This document shows, piece by piece, positions 22,610 to 32,413 of a DNA stretch of 64,000 bases. The stretch is from contig VCMS01000113.1 in NCBI GenBank assembly GCA_022539475.1, forward strand, positions 5,652 to 69,651, read 5' to 3'. Each line of letters begins with the position of its first letter. Position 1 is the stretch's first letter. A program made the translations under genes and the position numbers. The stretch is from Gracilaria domingensis (lineage: Eukaryota; Rhodophyta; Florideophyceae; Gracilariales; Gracilariaceae). The notes below the pieces were generated by a model, which was not told the DNA's origin, did no database searches, and worked only from the letters and a program-made list of their open reading frames with translations.

Positions 22610-23925
22610 TGTGTCGCAGAACTGAGGAGATATTAAGTGCGTGGGGCATCCATCCTATGTTGCAGGCTATGAAGGTAAAATGGACGCTTTTCTGCAATAG
22701 TTGAACTTCAAAGCTTCAGAAATGGATCAAGACGCCCATCAGCAAAACTAGAGCGGTCTTTATGTGAGTGGTACTGACTAGCTCTGTTATTTGACAGCTT
22801 TTGGACAGAGATCTTTGTCTCCTCTTGTTGTTTCTTGAACTGGAGCGAAACAAACTAAGAAGGGAAAAGTAATACTGTAAACACAAGGTTTAAATTCTCC
22901 AATAGGTGATCGAGTAGGCATGGTTTTTGTGTATGAGAGTTTCTTTATCGCTTTTGACTCTGTTTTGTTTTGTTTAGCAAGGATGCTAGGAACTATGGCT
23001 TGAAGAGCGTTGGCATCAGGCTGTTGCTAACTTTCAGGTCCTGTGGTAGCAAATAAACCGCAGTTATCACAACAGCGGTACAGCCAATAAATTCAGACTG
23101 AAAGCACGGTAGACCTGTTCTCCTACAAGTACTCGTGCTCGAGGTGATGTCTTCTTTACGCATGGCTGTCATGCATGCAACATAACTAAGGAAGGTAAGT
23201 TAGCTCTGTCGTTATCCATCGCTGGAACTTGCACAATACGGAGCGCGTGCTTGGAACAATCTATGTGTTTGGAATAATAAGCAAAGAGTTGCTGACGTTG
23301 GAGGACGATACATGGCTGTCTTGGGAATTACTAATGATCGCATTCATTCGGCTTGATGGCGGTAAAGAGTTTTGCTCTTCATGAGCGAAGGCGGCCTAAT
23401 CATCAAACGATTCTTCCCACGAGGATGCAATGTTCATGTTGCATTTGCCGTAGTGAAATCGAGAACATTATGGTGCACGTTAGAATGCTCGAGAGATTTG
23501 TTTTACATTAACAATACAGCTCTCACTACGTTTCGGTCATGCGCATCTGTCTCTTGGAAAGGGACAGAAGCAGGAAGACGCGATTGAAAGGAGCATCCAC
23601 AGAACTTAAGTGACAAGCGAATTATGATCTAGGAGCTTGCGAAGAAAATTAAGCACCTTAACTCGCTATATTGGGCTTCGGTGCGCTCGGGCTCAAATAC
23701 CGCGGCCTCGGTTTTCAATTTTCTTGCTCGCATCGGTTGATAACTCTTACGTACTGTGGGTAAACAGCTCATGATCGTGTATCAGGCGGAGAGAGAGACA
23801 CCTATCGTTTTGGTTCTAACTAGTGTTTGGACATTTGTCGAGATATTATGTTTGCTAGTCTTTTATGAATAGTAGTCAAAAGTTTGAGTTAAATCGCTGT
23901 GTGATGCACATGATGAACTTTATAT
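22610..23925. other. intergenic, AT-rich, no gene seen
   Basis: No coding frame longer than about 70 codons with recognisable content, no tRNA-like fold noticed, no repeats shared with other parts of the window. The last part adjoins the terminal repeat of the DIRS-like element. Confidence 0.5.
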
Positions 23926-24067
23926 TTCACGTAACTGTACACTGCTGTATAGAATTGAAGATCTTACGAGAGGCAGTGAGCATATGATTTGTGCAATCAT
24001 AATGCCGACCGTCCCGATGAGCTGTGATTATTTAAGGCGATCTCATCGCCGAGCTGCACAACTCACC
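23926..24067 (+). repeat. left terminal repeat of DIRS-like element
   Basis: Starts TTCACGTAACTGTACACTG and ends GCACAACTCACC; matches 28141-28282 in the same orientation with only scattered differences. DIRS-group elements have inverted or split direct repeats rather than LTRs; this arrangement is closer to the split direct type. Confidence 0.88.
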
Positions 24068-24312
24068 CAGGCAGAACTTTCCGTCATTGGACTCTCATTC
24101 ACTTCTCATTATCTTACCTCGTTTTCTTAAACGTTCAAGGCATTTTCAATAGATTGAATTTTTCAGAAAAATTAACTTCAACCGATGTTCGTTAGATTTT
24201 GATTCAACGATGATTTAATGACGCACGACCTCTTGAAATGAACAAAAGCAGAAGAAGGATTGAAAATCAAATGAATTTCAACTTAAATTTAGTTGCACGA
24301 GTTTTCACTGGG
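24068..24312. mobile_element. 245-bp AT-rich insert flanked by TCACC
   Basis: At the right end the repeat runs straight on as ACTCACC-GTGGCCATGTCTATT. At the left end these two halves are separated by 245 bases, with TCACC at both edges (24063-24067 and 24313-24317). The simplest reading is a small insertion with a 5-bp target duplication; its ends (CAGGCAGAAC and GTTTTCACTGGG) are at best weakly inverted. Alternatively the spacer is original and the right end lost it. Confidence 0.5.
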
Positions 24313-24323
24313 TCACCGTGGCC

Positions 24324-25064
24324 ATGTCTATTTCTCGTTCCGAGAAATTCCCCCAATCTTCAGGGCGGTGGCATCTGCGAGTATTACACGACCTCAGCGT
24401 AATGGCTGAAAGCACACAACAGCAAAACCTCAATCCTGTGGGAGTCATTCCCATCGGGGAGGACGCTGCACAGTTGGTTCCACTCTCTTGGACCACTGGA
24501 AAGCCCACGAAAAACGATTATGCCGCGGTAGTCAGTGATTTGAACGCTGCAAAGCTCGTTGGCGAAGATAGTGTTTTCGAACGGGGTCCGCATGTGCCAG
24601 TTACCCACTTCGGGTATTTCAAACCGCCGAGTGACGCGTTTCTGAACGATTTGAGGGCTAAAGACCGGCGCTCTGCAAAGGAGTGGGAATACCTGAACGC
24701 TGCCGGGGTTTGGACTGAGACTGGGCTTGCTACTTTGTCAATTATTCGTACTGGTACAGGCAATGTCGAGGATTTTGGATGCATTCTGTCTCTGGCGGAA
24801 GACTCCTATAGGGCGAGCTTGGAAGTTCTTTCCATGCGAGCCCAATACTTTCGCGACATTACTGAACAGGGCGTTGAGATTGCGCGTCAGATGTCCTTTC
24901 TTGTGGAGCAGGGGCATGACGCCGTCTTTTCAAACTCCTACCGTACCGCGCGAGAGGCTCTTAGTACCAAGCTGGAAATGGAAGCGGCAAAGCAGCTCGC
25001 TAAAGCGAGGATCGAGAAGGCAAAGAAAGGGAAGGGTGGCAACAGTGCTGCCCCGGGTGAATAA
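24324..25064 (+). pseudogene. gag-like region of DIRS-like element
   Basis: About 246 residues from the ATG at 24324; a second ATG (MAESTQQQNLNPVG) lies 26 codons further on. No zinc knuckle is present. The C-terminal third is helical and ends in a Lys-rich tail (ARIEKAKKGKGGNSAAPGE). Its position before the reverse transcriptase and inside the repeats supports a structural protein; it is otherwise unrecognised. Confidence 0.65.
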
Positions 25065-26950
25065 TGTCACAGGACGACACATCCGCCACAGCGTGTTCAG
25101 GGGAAGAACCTCTGTGGCGGAAAACCTCCCAAAGGGCCGACGCATGGAGGTCCATTGGGGCTTCGGAGTTCATGGTCCGCGCGATAAGGTTTGGGATTCG
25201 CGACATGCCCACCAAGCCGTTCGTGCAGGGCCTCGAGCTTGGAGACATTCCCCAGACAGAGGAGGACAAGGCATTTGCCTTGAACGACCTCAACGAAGGA
25301 GTGCGCACGGGAATATACGAGGAAGTATCGCAAGACTACGCCAAGTTCTGTGCGGATCGCGGATGCATGATTTCGTCGGCATTCACTACGTGGACCGGCG
25401 AAGGGAACGAGAGAAAGGGTCGCTTCGTAGTGAACTTTCACAGACAGAGTATGCACTGGAGGAAAGGAACGGTTCGCATGGAAAAGTTGCCGTCGTTCGC
25501 GCTCGAGCTACAGAAGAACGACGTGCTCATGTCTTGGGATGTGAAAGGAGGTTATCGTCATATGTACCTACATCCAGACGTTCGAGACTACTTTTTGTTC
25601 CGTTACGCCGGGGTATACTATCGCTGCATCGCCTTGCCCTTCGGCTGGGGCCGTTCAGCTTTGTAGTTCACCAAAATGATGCGCGTTATGGTGCAGCATA
25701 TTCGCAGTGTGCTTGGTTATCGCGTCCTGCCGTATATCGACGACTTTCTCCTTGCGCCTTCTCCGGCGTCCAGACCATCCTCCTCGGCCGACTGCACAGC
25801 TGCTCAAAAGGCTCTTTCTGCCCTTTTCAAGCGGCTTGGAATCGTGCGAAATCCCACAAAGGGTTGCTGGGCTGGCTCGGCCATTGTAGATCATCCCGGT
25901 ATGCGCATCGACACACAGCGTATGAAGATCTACGTCACAGACGTCAAAGTCAGTCGCGTGCAGGCCATGGCCAAGAAAATCTTGCTACTGGCCCAGCGGA
26001 ACAGGAGGCTCGTGTCAACAGCGTTGTTGCGAAGCTTCTGCGGTGTGTGTGTGGCGCTATCGCTGGCGCTACCGCTCGCACCGTTTTACACGCGGTCAAT
26101 CTATTCCGATACGGCTTGCGGCAGACGCATATCAGCCCAGCTAGCGTCGGTAGGTAGCGAGGAGGCGTCAACGTGCGGCCAGCAATGGCCAAAAGAACGG
26201 AAGGTGCCCCGCACACGCCTCTCGCGTCAGTCGCTCCGCGACTTACGGTATTGGCGAGAGCTAACCCGTGGGGAAGGCAGAGACATGCACCGAGTGCCCA
26301 AGGACTTGTGTATGCACGCAGATGCAGCCGACATAGGCTATGGTGGAACCCTCGGTCACAACATGGCCCCTGGTTCGCCGGGTTTGTGAGAGGGTCAAGG
26401 TTTCTGGACCGCAGAGGATCGAGCGCAGTCGATCACGGTCCGGGAGCTTCGGGCGGTCCGTATACTGCTGCAGCGGCACTTCGCCGTGTACGTGTCGAAC
26501 CCGGAAGTACGAAGGATTTTACTTCACGAGGACAACCAGGCGGTAGTGTCAGTTATCAATTCCATGGTGGCGGCCTCCCCAGCGATGATGGCAGAGCTTC
26601 GCAAGCTCCGCATCCTGCTCCAGATTTTGGGAGTGCGATTAGAGTCCCGGTGGATACCGACAGTGGTCAATCTCTTCGCAGATCGCTTATCTCGAACATG
26701 GGACCCGCGAGATATCAGAGCTACGGACGAATTCATTGCATCGCTCCGTCACGAGTACGGTCTCGACGAGGTAGCGTTTCGCCTGCGGCCGCTGAAAGAG
26801 CCGTACCAAGCCCGCCGCAAGTACATCACGGAACAACTGCACCGTCCGTGGTCAGACGGTCGGGCGAGATTGTGGTCCCCACCGTTCGACCTACTACCGC
26901 TGGTGGTGCGGAAGGTGGAAGCCGAGCAGGCCAAAGAAGTTCTGATCGCG
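25064..26950 (+). pseudogene. reverse transcriptase and RNase H region of DIRS-like element
   Basis: GRFVVNFHRQSMHWRKGTVR, MSWDVKGGYRHMYLHPDVRD, ALPFGWG and YIDDFLLAPSP are the DIRS/Pao-like reverse transcriptase blocks, where the usual QG before the palm helix is replaced. RNase H follows, with DAADIGYGGTLG near 26320 and EDNQAVVSVIN near 26530. Confidence 0.85.
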
Positions 26951-27099
26951 CCGAACTGGCCCGCGCAAGCATGGTTCGGGCGCTTGGTCGGATGGAGCTC
27001 CCGGATAGTCTACCTAAACGCCAAGGAAGCCCAACACGTTCTGTGTCCACCCCCCGGCGTATATTCGAATCCCGGGTGGGGTCTCGTTCTCGCCATCAA

Positions 27100-28116
27100 G
27101 ACATAACTGACGCCTGGAAATCTGGGATCACGGCAACAGTGCTCGCGCGTGCGGGTGCTGGCCTGTCGACTGGTGGTGCTGAGGAGGTGGAACGGTTGCT
27201 CGCTTCGTTTGGTTGGTCGGAGTCCACGTGGAAGAACCGGGCCTCACAATTATCACGATGGTTGCGCTTCTGTGACGAGGAAGATCGCTGTTCCTTGCCG
27301 GCCAATGAGAGAGATATTCTGGCCTATATTGGCTATCTCTCGCTAGAAGGCCGAATCGGAGCCTCCTCCTTGCCCCAGTACATCTCTGCAGTGTCAAAGT
27401 ATCACACATTACATCACATGCCGTCACCTACTGCCACATCTCTTGTCCGCGCTTTGATAACCGCATACGCAAAGCGTGACTAAGCAATGGCATCTGATGC
27501 ATCAACTCGCATAGGTATGTCAGCGGAACTGATAACGCGTGTTTTGGAATACGGCTTGCGCTCAATGGACGATAAGGATACCTTGGCTTGCACGATGGTC
27601 GTATTCTCATTAGTTTTCCAGGTGCGCTTGGTTTCATTAGAGGTCGTTAAACCAAGCGATATTACCTGGCACGAAAACTCTGTAGTAGTGCACTTTGTTT
27701 GTCGAAAGAACAGTGTCGCAGCCATACGGAGGAGACAACTGCTTCTCCGTCTGCCTAAATCACTAGTATAGGATGCAACTACGTCGCCGTTGGCGCTCCT
27801 GCGCAAATGGTCTCATATCAGGCCACTCGCAGAACGATTGTTCCAATGGGAGCTCTCACCGATGTCGCTTTCGCTGGCTGTGGATACCGTCTTACGAAGA
27901 ATTGGCATACAGGCACCCCCCGGGTGCTATTATGGCTCCCATAGCCCGCGAATTGGTGGGTTTAATGAGCTGCTATGCCTTCATTTCTCTCGCATATGGA
28001 TCATGCAGCGAATGGACTGGAGCGCGGAGAACATGTTTGCAGTATATTTTGATTCGCGAATTTCAGTCACCCCCGCCTCTCATTGGTTTTTTGGGCATAT
28101 GCGTCACAGCGCATAG
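27100..28116 (+). pseudogene. tyrosine recombinase region of DIRS-like element
   Basis: An N-terminal core-binding (SAM-like) domain is clear (WSESTWKNRASQLSRWLRFC, NERDILAYIGYLSLEG, SSLPQYISAVSKYH). It is followed by a catalytic domain with the C-terminal box HSPRIGGFNELL, which holds the HxxR pair. In DIRS elements this enzyme inserts a circular DNA without making target duplications. Confidence 0.8.
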
Positions 28117-28140
28117 CCCATTTCCAGGTTATTTTGGAAC

Positions 28141-28282
28141 TTCACGTAACTGTACACTGTTGTACAGAAATGAAGATCTTACGAGAGGCAGTGAGCATAT
28201 GATTTGTGCAATCATAATGCCGACTGTCCCGATGAGCTGTGATTATTCAAGGCGCTTTTATCGCCGAGCTGCACAACTCACC
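28141..28282 (+). repeat. right terminal repeat of DIRS-like element
   Basis: Direct copy of 23926-24067, followed at once by GTGGCCATGTCTATT, which at the left end lies at 24318-24332 beside the gag-like start. Confidence 0.88.
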
Positions 28283-28297
28283 GTGGCCATGTCTATT

Positions 28298-28721
28298 GGT
28301 CGTCGCACCCATCCCCGTGTTACACCCTACGTATCAACATGTCTTTCTTTCTCGCTATCTTGTAATGGAAACGTTTATTGTCCTTCTAAGCAGTACGTCT
28401 TGCAGATATCTATAGAATCAACAATTGAGTAAACGTAATATTTGATCTTCGAGTTAGAATTTGCGTTGAGTGAGATGAAGAAGGAAGATGTTAAAAAATT
28501 CCAATTTTGGTTATTGTTTTGCAAATGTTTCAAAATATGCAGTGTTATTAGCGATAAAGCTTAATTCGGTTTCAAAAGAAGTTTTCAAAACTTGTATTAC
28601 TGACAAGGTATATATATGATATCTTTCCTAAAACTGTGTGTGTTGGTGAATGTGTTCTCACAGGTCAATTGGGTTTGAAGAGGGTATCATGTGGGGAAGG
28701 CAGCATTTACGAATTTCATGT
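28298..28721. other. intergenic between two retroelements, AT-rich
   Basis: No gene or shared repeat seen. The last five bases, CATGT (28717-28721), are the left target duplication of the next copia element. Confidence 0.55.
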
Positions 28722-28970
28722 TGATGGTCTCCTAGTGGAATGCTGGCTGCTAGCTCGCAGAGAGGTAAGACGCGTGGAAGCGGGGTGAGTATGTCAGGTA
28801 TGTCAGGAATGCTGGGGCCGGAGCCCGTTTACTGTGGTGGCGCTAGTCGCCTGCTAAGTAGGGATCGGAAGCTGAATGCTTCAGGGGAGGTGCCGAACCC
28901 CGATATGCATCGGAGGGCAATCGGTCGGATATGTCAGTCGGATTACCAGCTGTAGAGCTGATCGCTATCA
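28722..28970 (-). repeat. copia-3 3' LTR
   Basis: Starts TGATGGTCTCC, ends GCTATCA; the partner is 34495-34743. It contains a small tandem ATGTCAGGT/ATGTCAGGA. The pol frame runs into its inner edge (stop near 29007). Confidence 0.95.
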
Positions 28971-29006
28971 CTGGCTCTTCCTTCTCTTTCGGATGTGTGT
29001 TGCACC

Positions 29007-32000
29007 TCACTCCTTTTTCTTTTCTGCGTTCGATTTTGCGTTGAAAACCGTGCCGCTTTGTCGTATCACCCATTGACGAATGGGATGCTTGACTTTATTC
29101 GTGCGGAGCAGCTCGTTTAACGCACGGCAAGGTTTCGGTTTCGTTAAAGCGTCAGATGGGTTGTCGTTGCGGTCGATATGTCCAATATCCGAAATCTCTT
29201 CACGGTTGTAGGCTTCTCGCGCGGCGCTGATATCGATCATAAGACGCTTCTCCCTTGTGTATGTAGCCTTAGTGACTGTGTCGAATATACTCTGGCTGTC
29301 AGTAAGTAAACATAGACGAATTTCCCTTCCCAAACAGTTTTCTAAGTCTCTTTTGATGATGTACGCGGCGTCGAAGGCATCAGCGAAGGCGTATATTTCC
29401 GCGCCTAATACAGACCGCACGATTCGCTTACTCTTGTAAGAGCGGTAGTTCAGTATGTTGCAGTTCCCAAGGTGATCGCAAAGGGTGATAATGTATCCAA
29501 GTTGGGAGGATAGGTCGCTGTTGTTTGCGAAGGATCCATCAGAGTACACCCTTAGGTAACAAGTGTTGGGGTCAACCTTGATGTGTTTGATGCTCAATTC
29601 GGGAGTGTTCTTCAGATGCCTGATCATGCTGTTAAGCCTTGTGATATGCTCGGCGTTGAAGATTGACTCCGTGACTTGTGCCAATTGGGATGTGCTGCAG
29701 GCGATATCAGGGCGCGAGTATATTATCCAGTTGACCTTCATTAGAGTTGACTTGAACGTGGTGTAGTCGGTGTGTTTGGGCAGCTCCACAAGCTTCTCCA
29801 TCTGTGGGCGTTGGTGCATTTCGAGGTGAGTTGGTTTCGTGTCAATATGCATCCCGGCATAAAGGAAAGAATCGTATTGTTTCGGCTTGCAGTCAAACTT
29901 TTCCGCTGTCGTGTCCGTTAGTGCTTCAAACTGCTTGTTTCCGGTTTGAAGACAATCATCTACATAGGTCCCCATTACACCATCCAACTTTCCATCCCCA
30001 TTCTTCTTAACGTAGAGTGACTGATCGCTCTCTGCTCGTTCCATCTTGAGGTCATTCAGTGTATGCGCGGTGAAGGTCTGATTCCAATGATCACCGGCTT
30101 CAGTTAATCCATATAGGGTACGGTTCAACTTCAATAAGCTATCATTTGGGAGGTTCATTTCGGGAGGTGGGCGGAGATATATTAGTCTATCAATGCGTTG
30201 TTCTGACTGGATGTATGCCATGGTTATGTCCCGTGACCAGATACGAAAGTTGAACATTCGCGAAATGCATGTTATAAACCGTATAGATTGTATCATGAGC
30301 GAGCGTTGCTCATGGACAATGACACCCTTCATTCTATCTTTGTGCCCCTGCGCTATCAGACGCGCTTTGTAGATAGGAGAAGAAGTTTCGGCGTTCTTGA
30401 TGACGTATACCCATCTTGATCCAAGAATGTTTGGAGCTTCACCTGTCTTGGTGCATTCGGCTTCGGCGGCGGTGCGTGTGGTGACAGTCCAGGTTCCTCT
30501 CGCTGTTAACCCGTCAATCTCTTTCTTCCTCGCGGGTATGAACTGTTGCATGGTGCATCGTGCGTCGTGGGGCTGAAGTTGTTCGGTGACCAAGATGGTT
30601 GGTGTGGGACGAGGACCTGGTTCCTCTTCGCTCTTAAACTGTTCAAATTGAGCTCTGAATTGCTCGAGGAGCTCCTTGTCGGAGTAGTGCGAGGTGGGGA
30701 TGCACTGGGATAGGTTGAATTTGGATGTGTTTCCGTTAACTTCTGCGTGAACATGCTTTCCATCCAAATGGATTACCTTGTGTGGACCAGTGAACTTTTT
30801 CTGCTTCTCCCGGTAGATGCGGATGAAGTCACCTGGCTTGATGTTGAAGTGCGCGGCGGGAGGCACTCTCGCCCGCAGTGCTTCGAGGATCCTAAGCCTC
30901 GCAACAATACTCGTGTATTCTTTGCGGGCTAGTTCCAAGGCGTTAAGCCGCTGCCGTTGGTCGGGCAATGAAGATGTACCACGGTTTAGTCTTGGTAGTG
31001 TACCAAATACAAGAAGCGAAGGTACGAGTCCGTTTGGCCCCATGGTGTCATTAATGGCCTTTACGGCGAGGCTGAGGCATACTTCCTTCTCCATTGTTGG
31101 ATATTCCAGGCTGATCTTCTGGAACGTACGTCGTAATGGTGCGTGGTACCTCTCACCGATGCCCAAACTGTTGTGGCTCTCCGTACCAGACAGGATGAGC
31201 TCGATTCCGAGGTTTTCGGAAAGCCTTTTCCAAGCTTCCGAAGTGAATATGCTACCCTGGTCAGCTCGCTGTTTGTTGGGAGCCCCAATGTATAGCGTGA
31301 GCCAACAGGATAAAAATGCCTTCCATACTACGACTGCAGATTCGCCGTTTAAGAATTTAGCGTTAGAGAATCCCGTCTCCATATCAACGACGTGCAGTAC
31401 CGGGAGCTTCTTCCCATTATCGTGTAGGTACATTAAATCGAGCGAGATTTGATTGTTGAACACGATAGATTCTAGGGGTATGCTCACTCTAAACCTGAGT
31501 GGTTTTGTGCGATACGTCTGACAAGTCCTGCAATTGTCAACGATTGTCTGCAGTAGTCTTCGTGTCGCAGGCGTGATCCGGTTAGGTGTCGCGCGCTTGA
31601 GGAGATTTAGCAGCTTCTCGGTCTGCGGATGGAAGAAGTTGAGATGCATCTTCCTTAATTCTTTCTCGGTATACTCCGAAATTGCGGAATGCAATATCGA
31701 GTTGGGCTGGCTCGGATTCCATTCAATGAAGACGTGGCCATTCTTCTTTACAAGTTGAATGCTCCACTTCTTGTGTCCACACAGTAGTCTATGGAGCTTC
31801 ATGTCGAGTATGAAGTGCTCCCTTTCTCCAATGTCCAGTCCGATAAGCAATGGTATAGGCGCCTCGACGATGTCAACATAGAGCGTCAAAAATGTTCCGT
31901 CAGGTAATGGAACGTTAACTTGCATTGTACCAAGTGAACTTTTGACGTGACCTCCGAACTTGAAGCGCTGGGTCGAGGTACTTAGCTCAATTGCCTGTGA

Positions 32001-32279
32001 AGATGATTGGGAATATAACTCTGCTTCATAATTGCCAATGACGGACTTACTGGCCCCTGAGTCTATGCAAGCACCCAAAAAGCGACTTGGTTGTGCTCGT
32101 TGGGAGTTCGCTGCATAATGTGTCTCCCATAGCTGCTGTTGGAGAAGGAGGATATCTCCGTCGTTGCTATGTCGGGGGTTGCTGATGTTAATTGTATGTA
32201 TTCGCGATACAGGATTGGTATCCTTGAGATCTATCCCTTTGGTTGTGATATCAGGTGGTTTGTGGTCTGTGTGAGCCAA
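29007..32279 (-). CDS. copia-3 pol: protease, integrase, reverse transcriptase, RNase H
   Basis: About 1,090 codons, open throughout. The protease active site CIDSGASKSVIG sits near the start. The GAG-pre-integrase and integrase follow (CRTCQTYRTK, LHVVDMETGFSNAKFL, RADQGSIFTSEAW, ERYHAPLRRTF), then reverse transcriptase (GSRWVYVIKNAETSSPIYKA, catalytic TYVDDCLQTG) and RNase H (YSDGSFANNSDLSSQLGYI, ALTKPKP). The frame does not open with ATG near the protease and lies 130 bases after the gag stop, so pol is made by some route other than simple fusion to gag. It was not possible to tell which. Confidence 0.93.
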   Translation of the reverse strand: MAHTDHKPPDITTKGIDLKDTNPVSRIHTINISNPRHSNDGDILLLQQQLWETHYAANSQRAQPSRFLGACIDSGASKSVIGNYEAELYSQSSSQAIELSTSTQRFKFGGHVKSSLGTMQVNVPLPDGTFLTLYVDIVEAPIPLLIGLDIGEREHFILDMKLHRLLCGHKKWSIQLVKKNGHVFIEWNPSQPNSILHSAISEYTEKELRKMHLNFFHPQTEKLLNLLKRATPNRITPATRRLLQTIVDNCRTCQTYRTKPLRFRVSIPLESIVFNNQISLDLMYLHDNGKKLPVLHVVDMETGFSNAKFLNGESAVVVWKAFLSCWLTLYIGAPNKQRADQGSIFTSEAWKRLSENLGIELILSGTESHNSLGIGERYHAPLRRTFQKISLEYPTMEKEVCLSLAVKAINDTMGPNGLVPSLLVFGTLPRLNRGTSSLPDQRQRLNALELARKEYTSIVARLRILEALRARVPPAAHFNIKPGDFIRIYREKQKKFTGPHKVIHLDGKHVHAEVNGNTSKFNLSQCIPTSHYSDKELLEQFRAQFEQFKSEEEPGPRPTPTILVTEQLQPHDARCTMQQFIPARKKEIDGLTARGTWTVTTRTAAEAECTKTGEAPNILGSRWVYVIKNAETSSPIYKARLIAQGHKDRMKGVIVHEQRSLMIQSIRFITCISRMFNFRIWSRDITMAYIQSEQRIDRLIYLRPPPEMNLPNDSLLKLNRTLYGLTEAGDHWNQTFTAHTLNDLKMERAESDQSLYVKKNGDGKLDGVMGTYVDDCLQTGNKQFEALTDTTAEKFDCKPKQYDSFLYAGMHIDTKPTHLEMHQRPQMEKLVELPKHTDYTTFKSTLMKVNWIIYSRPDIACSTSQLAQVTESIFNAEHITRLNSMIRHLKNTPELSIKHIKVDPNTCYLRVYSDGSFANNSDLSSQLGYIITLCDHLGNCNILNYRSYKSKRIVRSVLGAEIYAFADAFDAAYIIKRDLENCLGREIRLCLLTDSQSIFDTVTKATYTREKRLMIDISAAREAYNREEISDIGHIDRNDNPSDALTKPKPCRALNELLRTNKVKHPIRQWVIRQSGTVFNAKSNAEKKKE

Positions 32280-32413
32280 ATATAAGGGCGGTGGGTTCTG
32301 TTTCGAGTCGCGTTCGGGCGGTTCGTGGTCAAGTGAGCGCTCTTCCCGAAGTTTTGGTGCTGTGCTCGCATAACGCCTGGTGCTGGAGACTAGTCGGCGA
32401 TTCAGGTCTCCGC

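Larger units (their letters stand above)
23926..28297 (+). mobile_element. DIRS-like tyrosine-recombinase retroelement
   Basis: The plus strand carries a gag-like frame, a reverse transcriptase of DIRS type (YIDDFLLAP), RNase H and a C-terminal tyrosine recombinase with the HSPRIGG box, flanked by direct 142-bp repeats (23926-24067 and 28141-28282). No DDE integrase is present; the recombinase takes its place. The copy is broken, with at least four breaks in the coding part. The terminal repeats differ by roughly ten bases, so the insertion is not very recent. Confidence 0.85.

Noticed and set aside
23372-23587. 71-codon frame in the intergenic region
   Set aside because: No signal, no motif, ordinary chance length for this composition.
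27055-27080. TTCGAATCCC resembling a tRNA T-arm
   Set aside because: Inside the DIRS-like element coding part with no cloverleaf around it.
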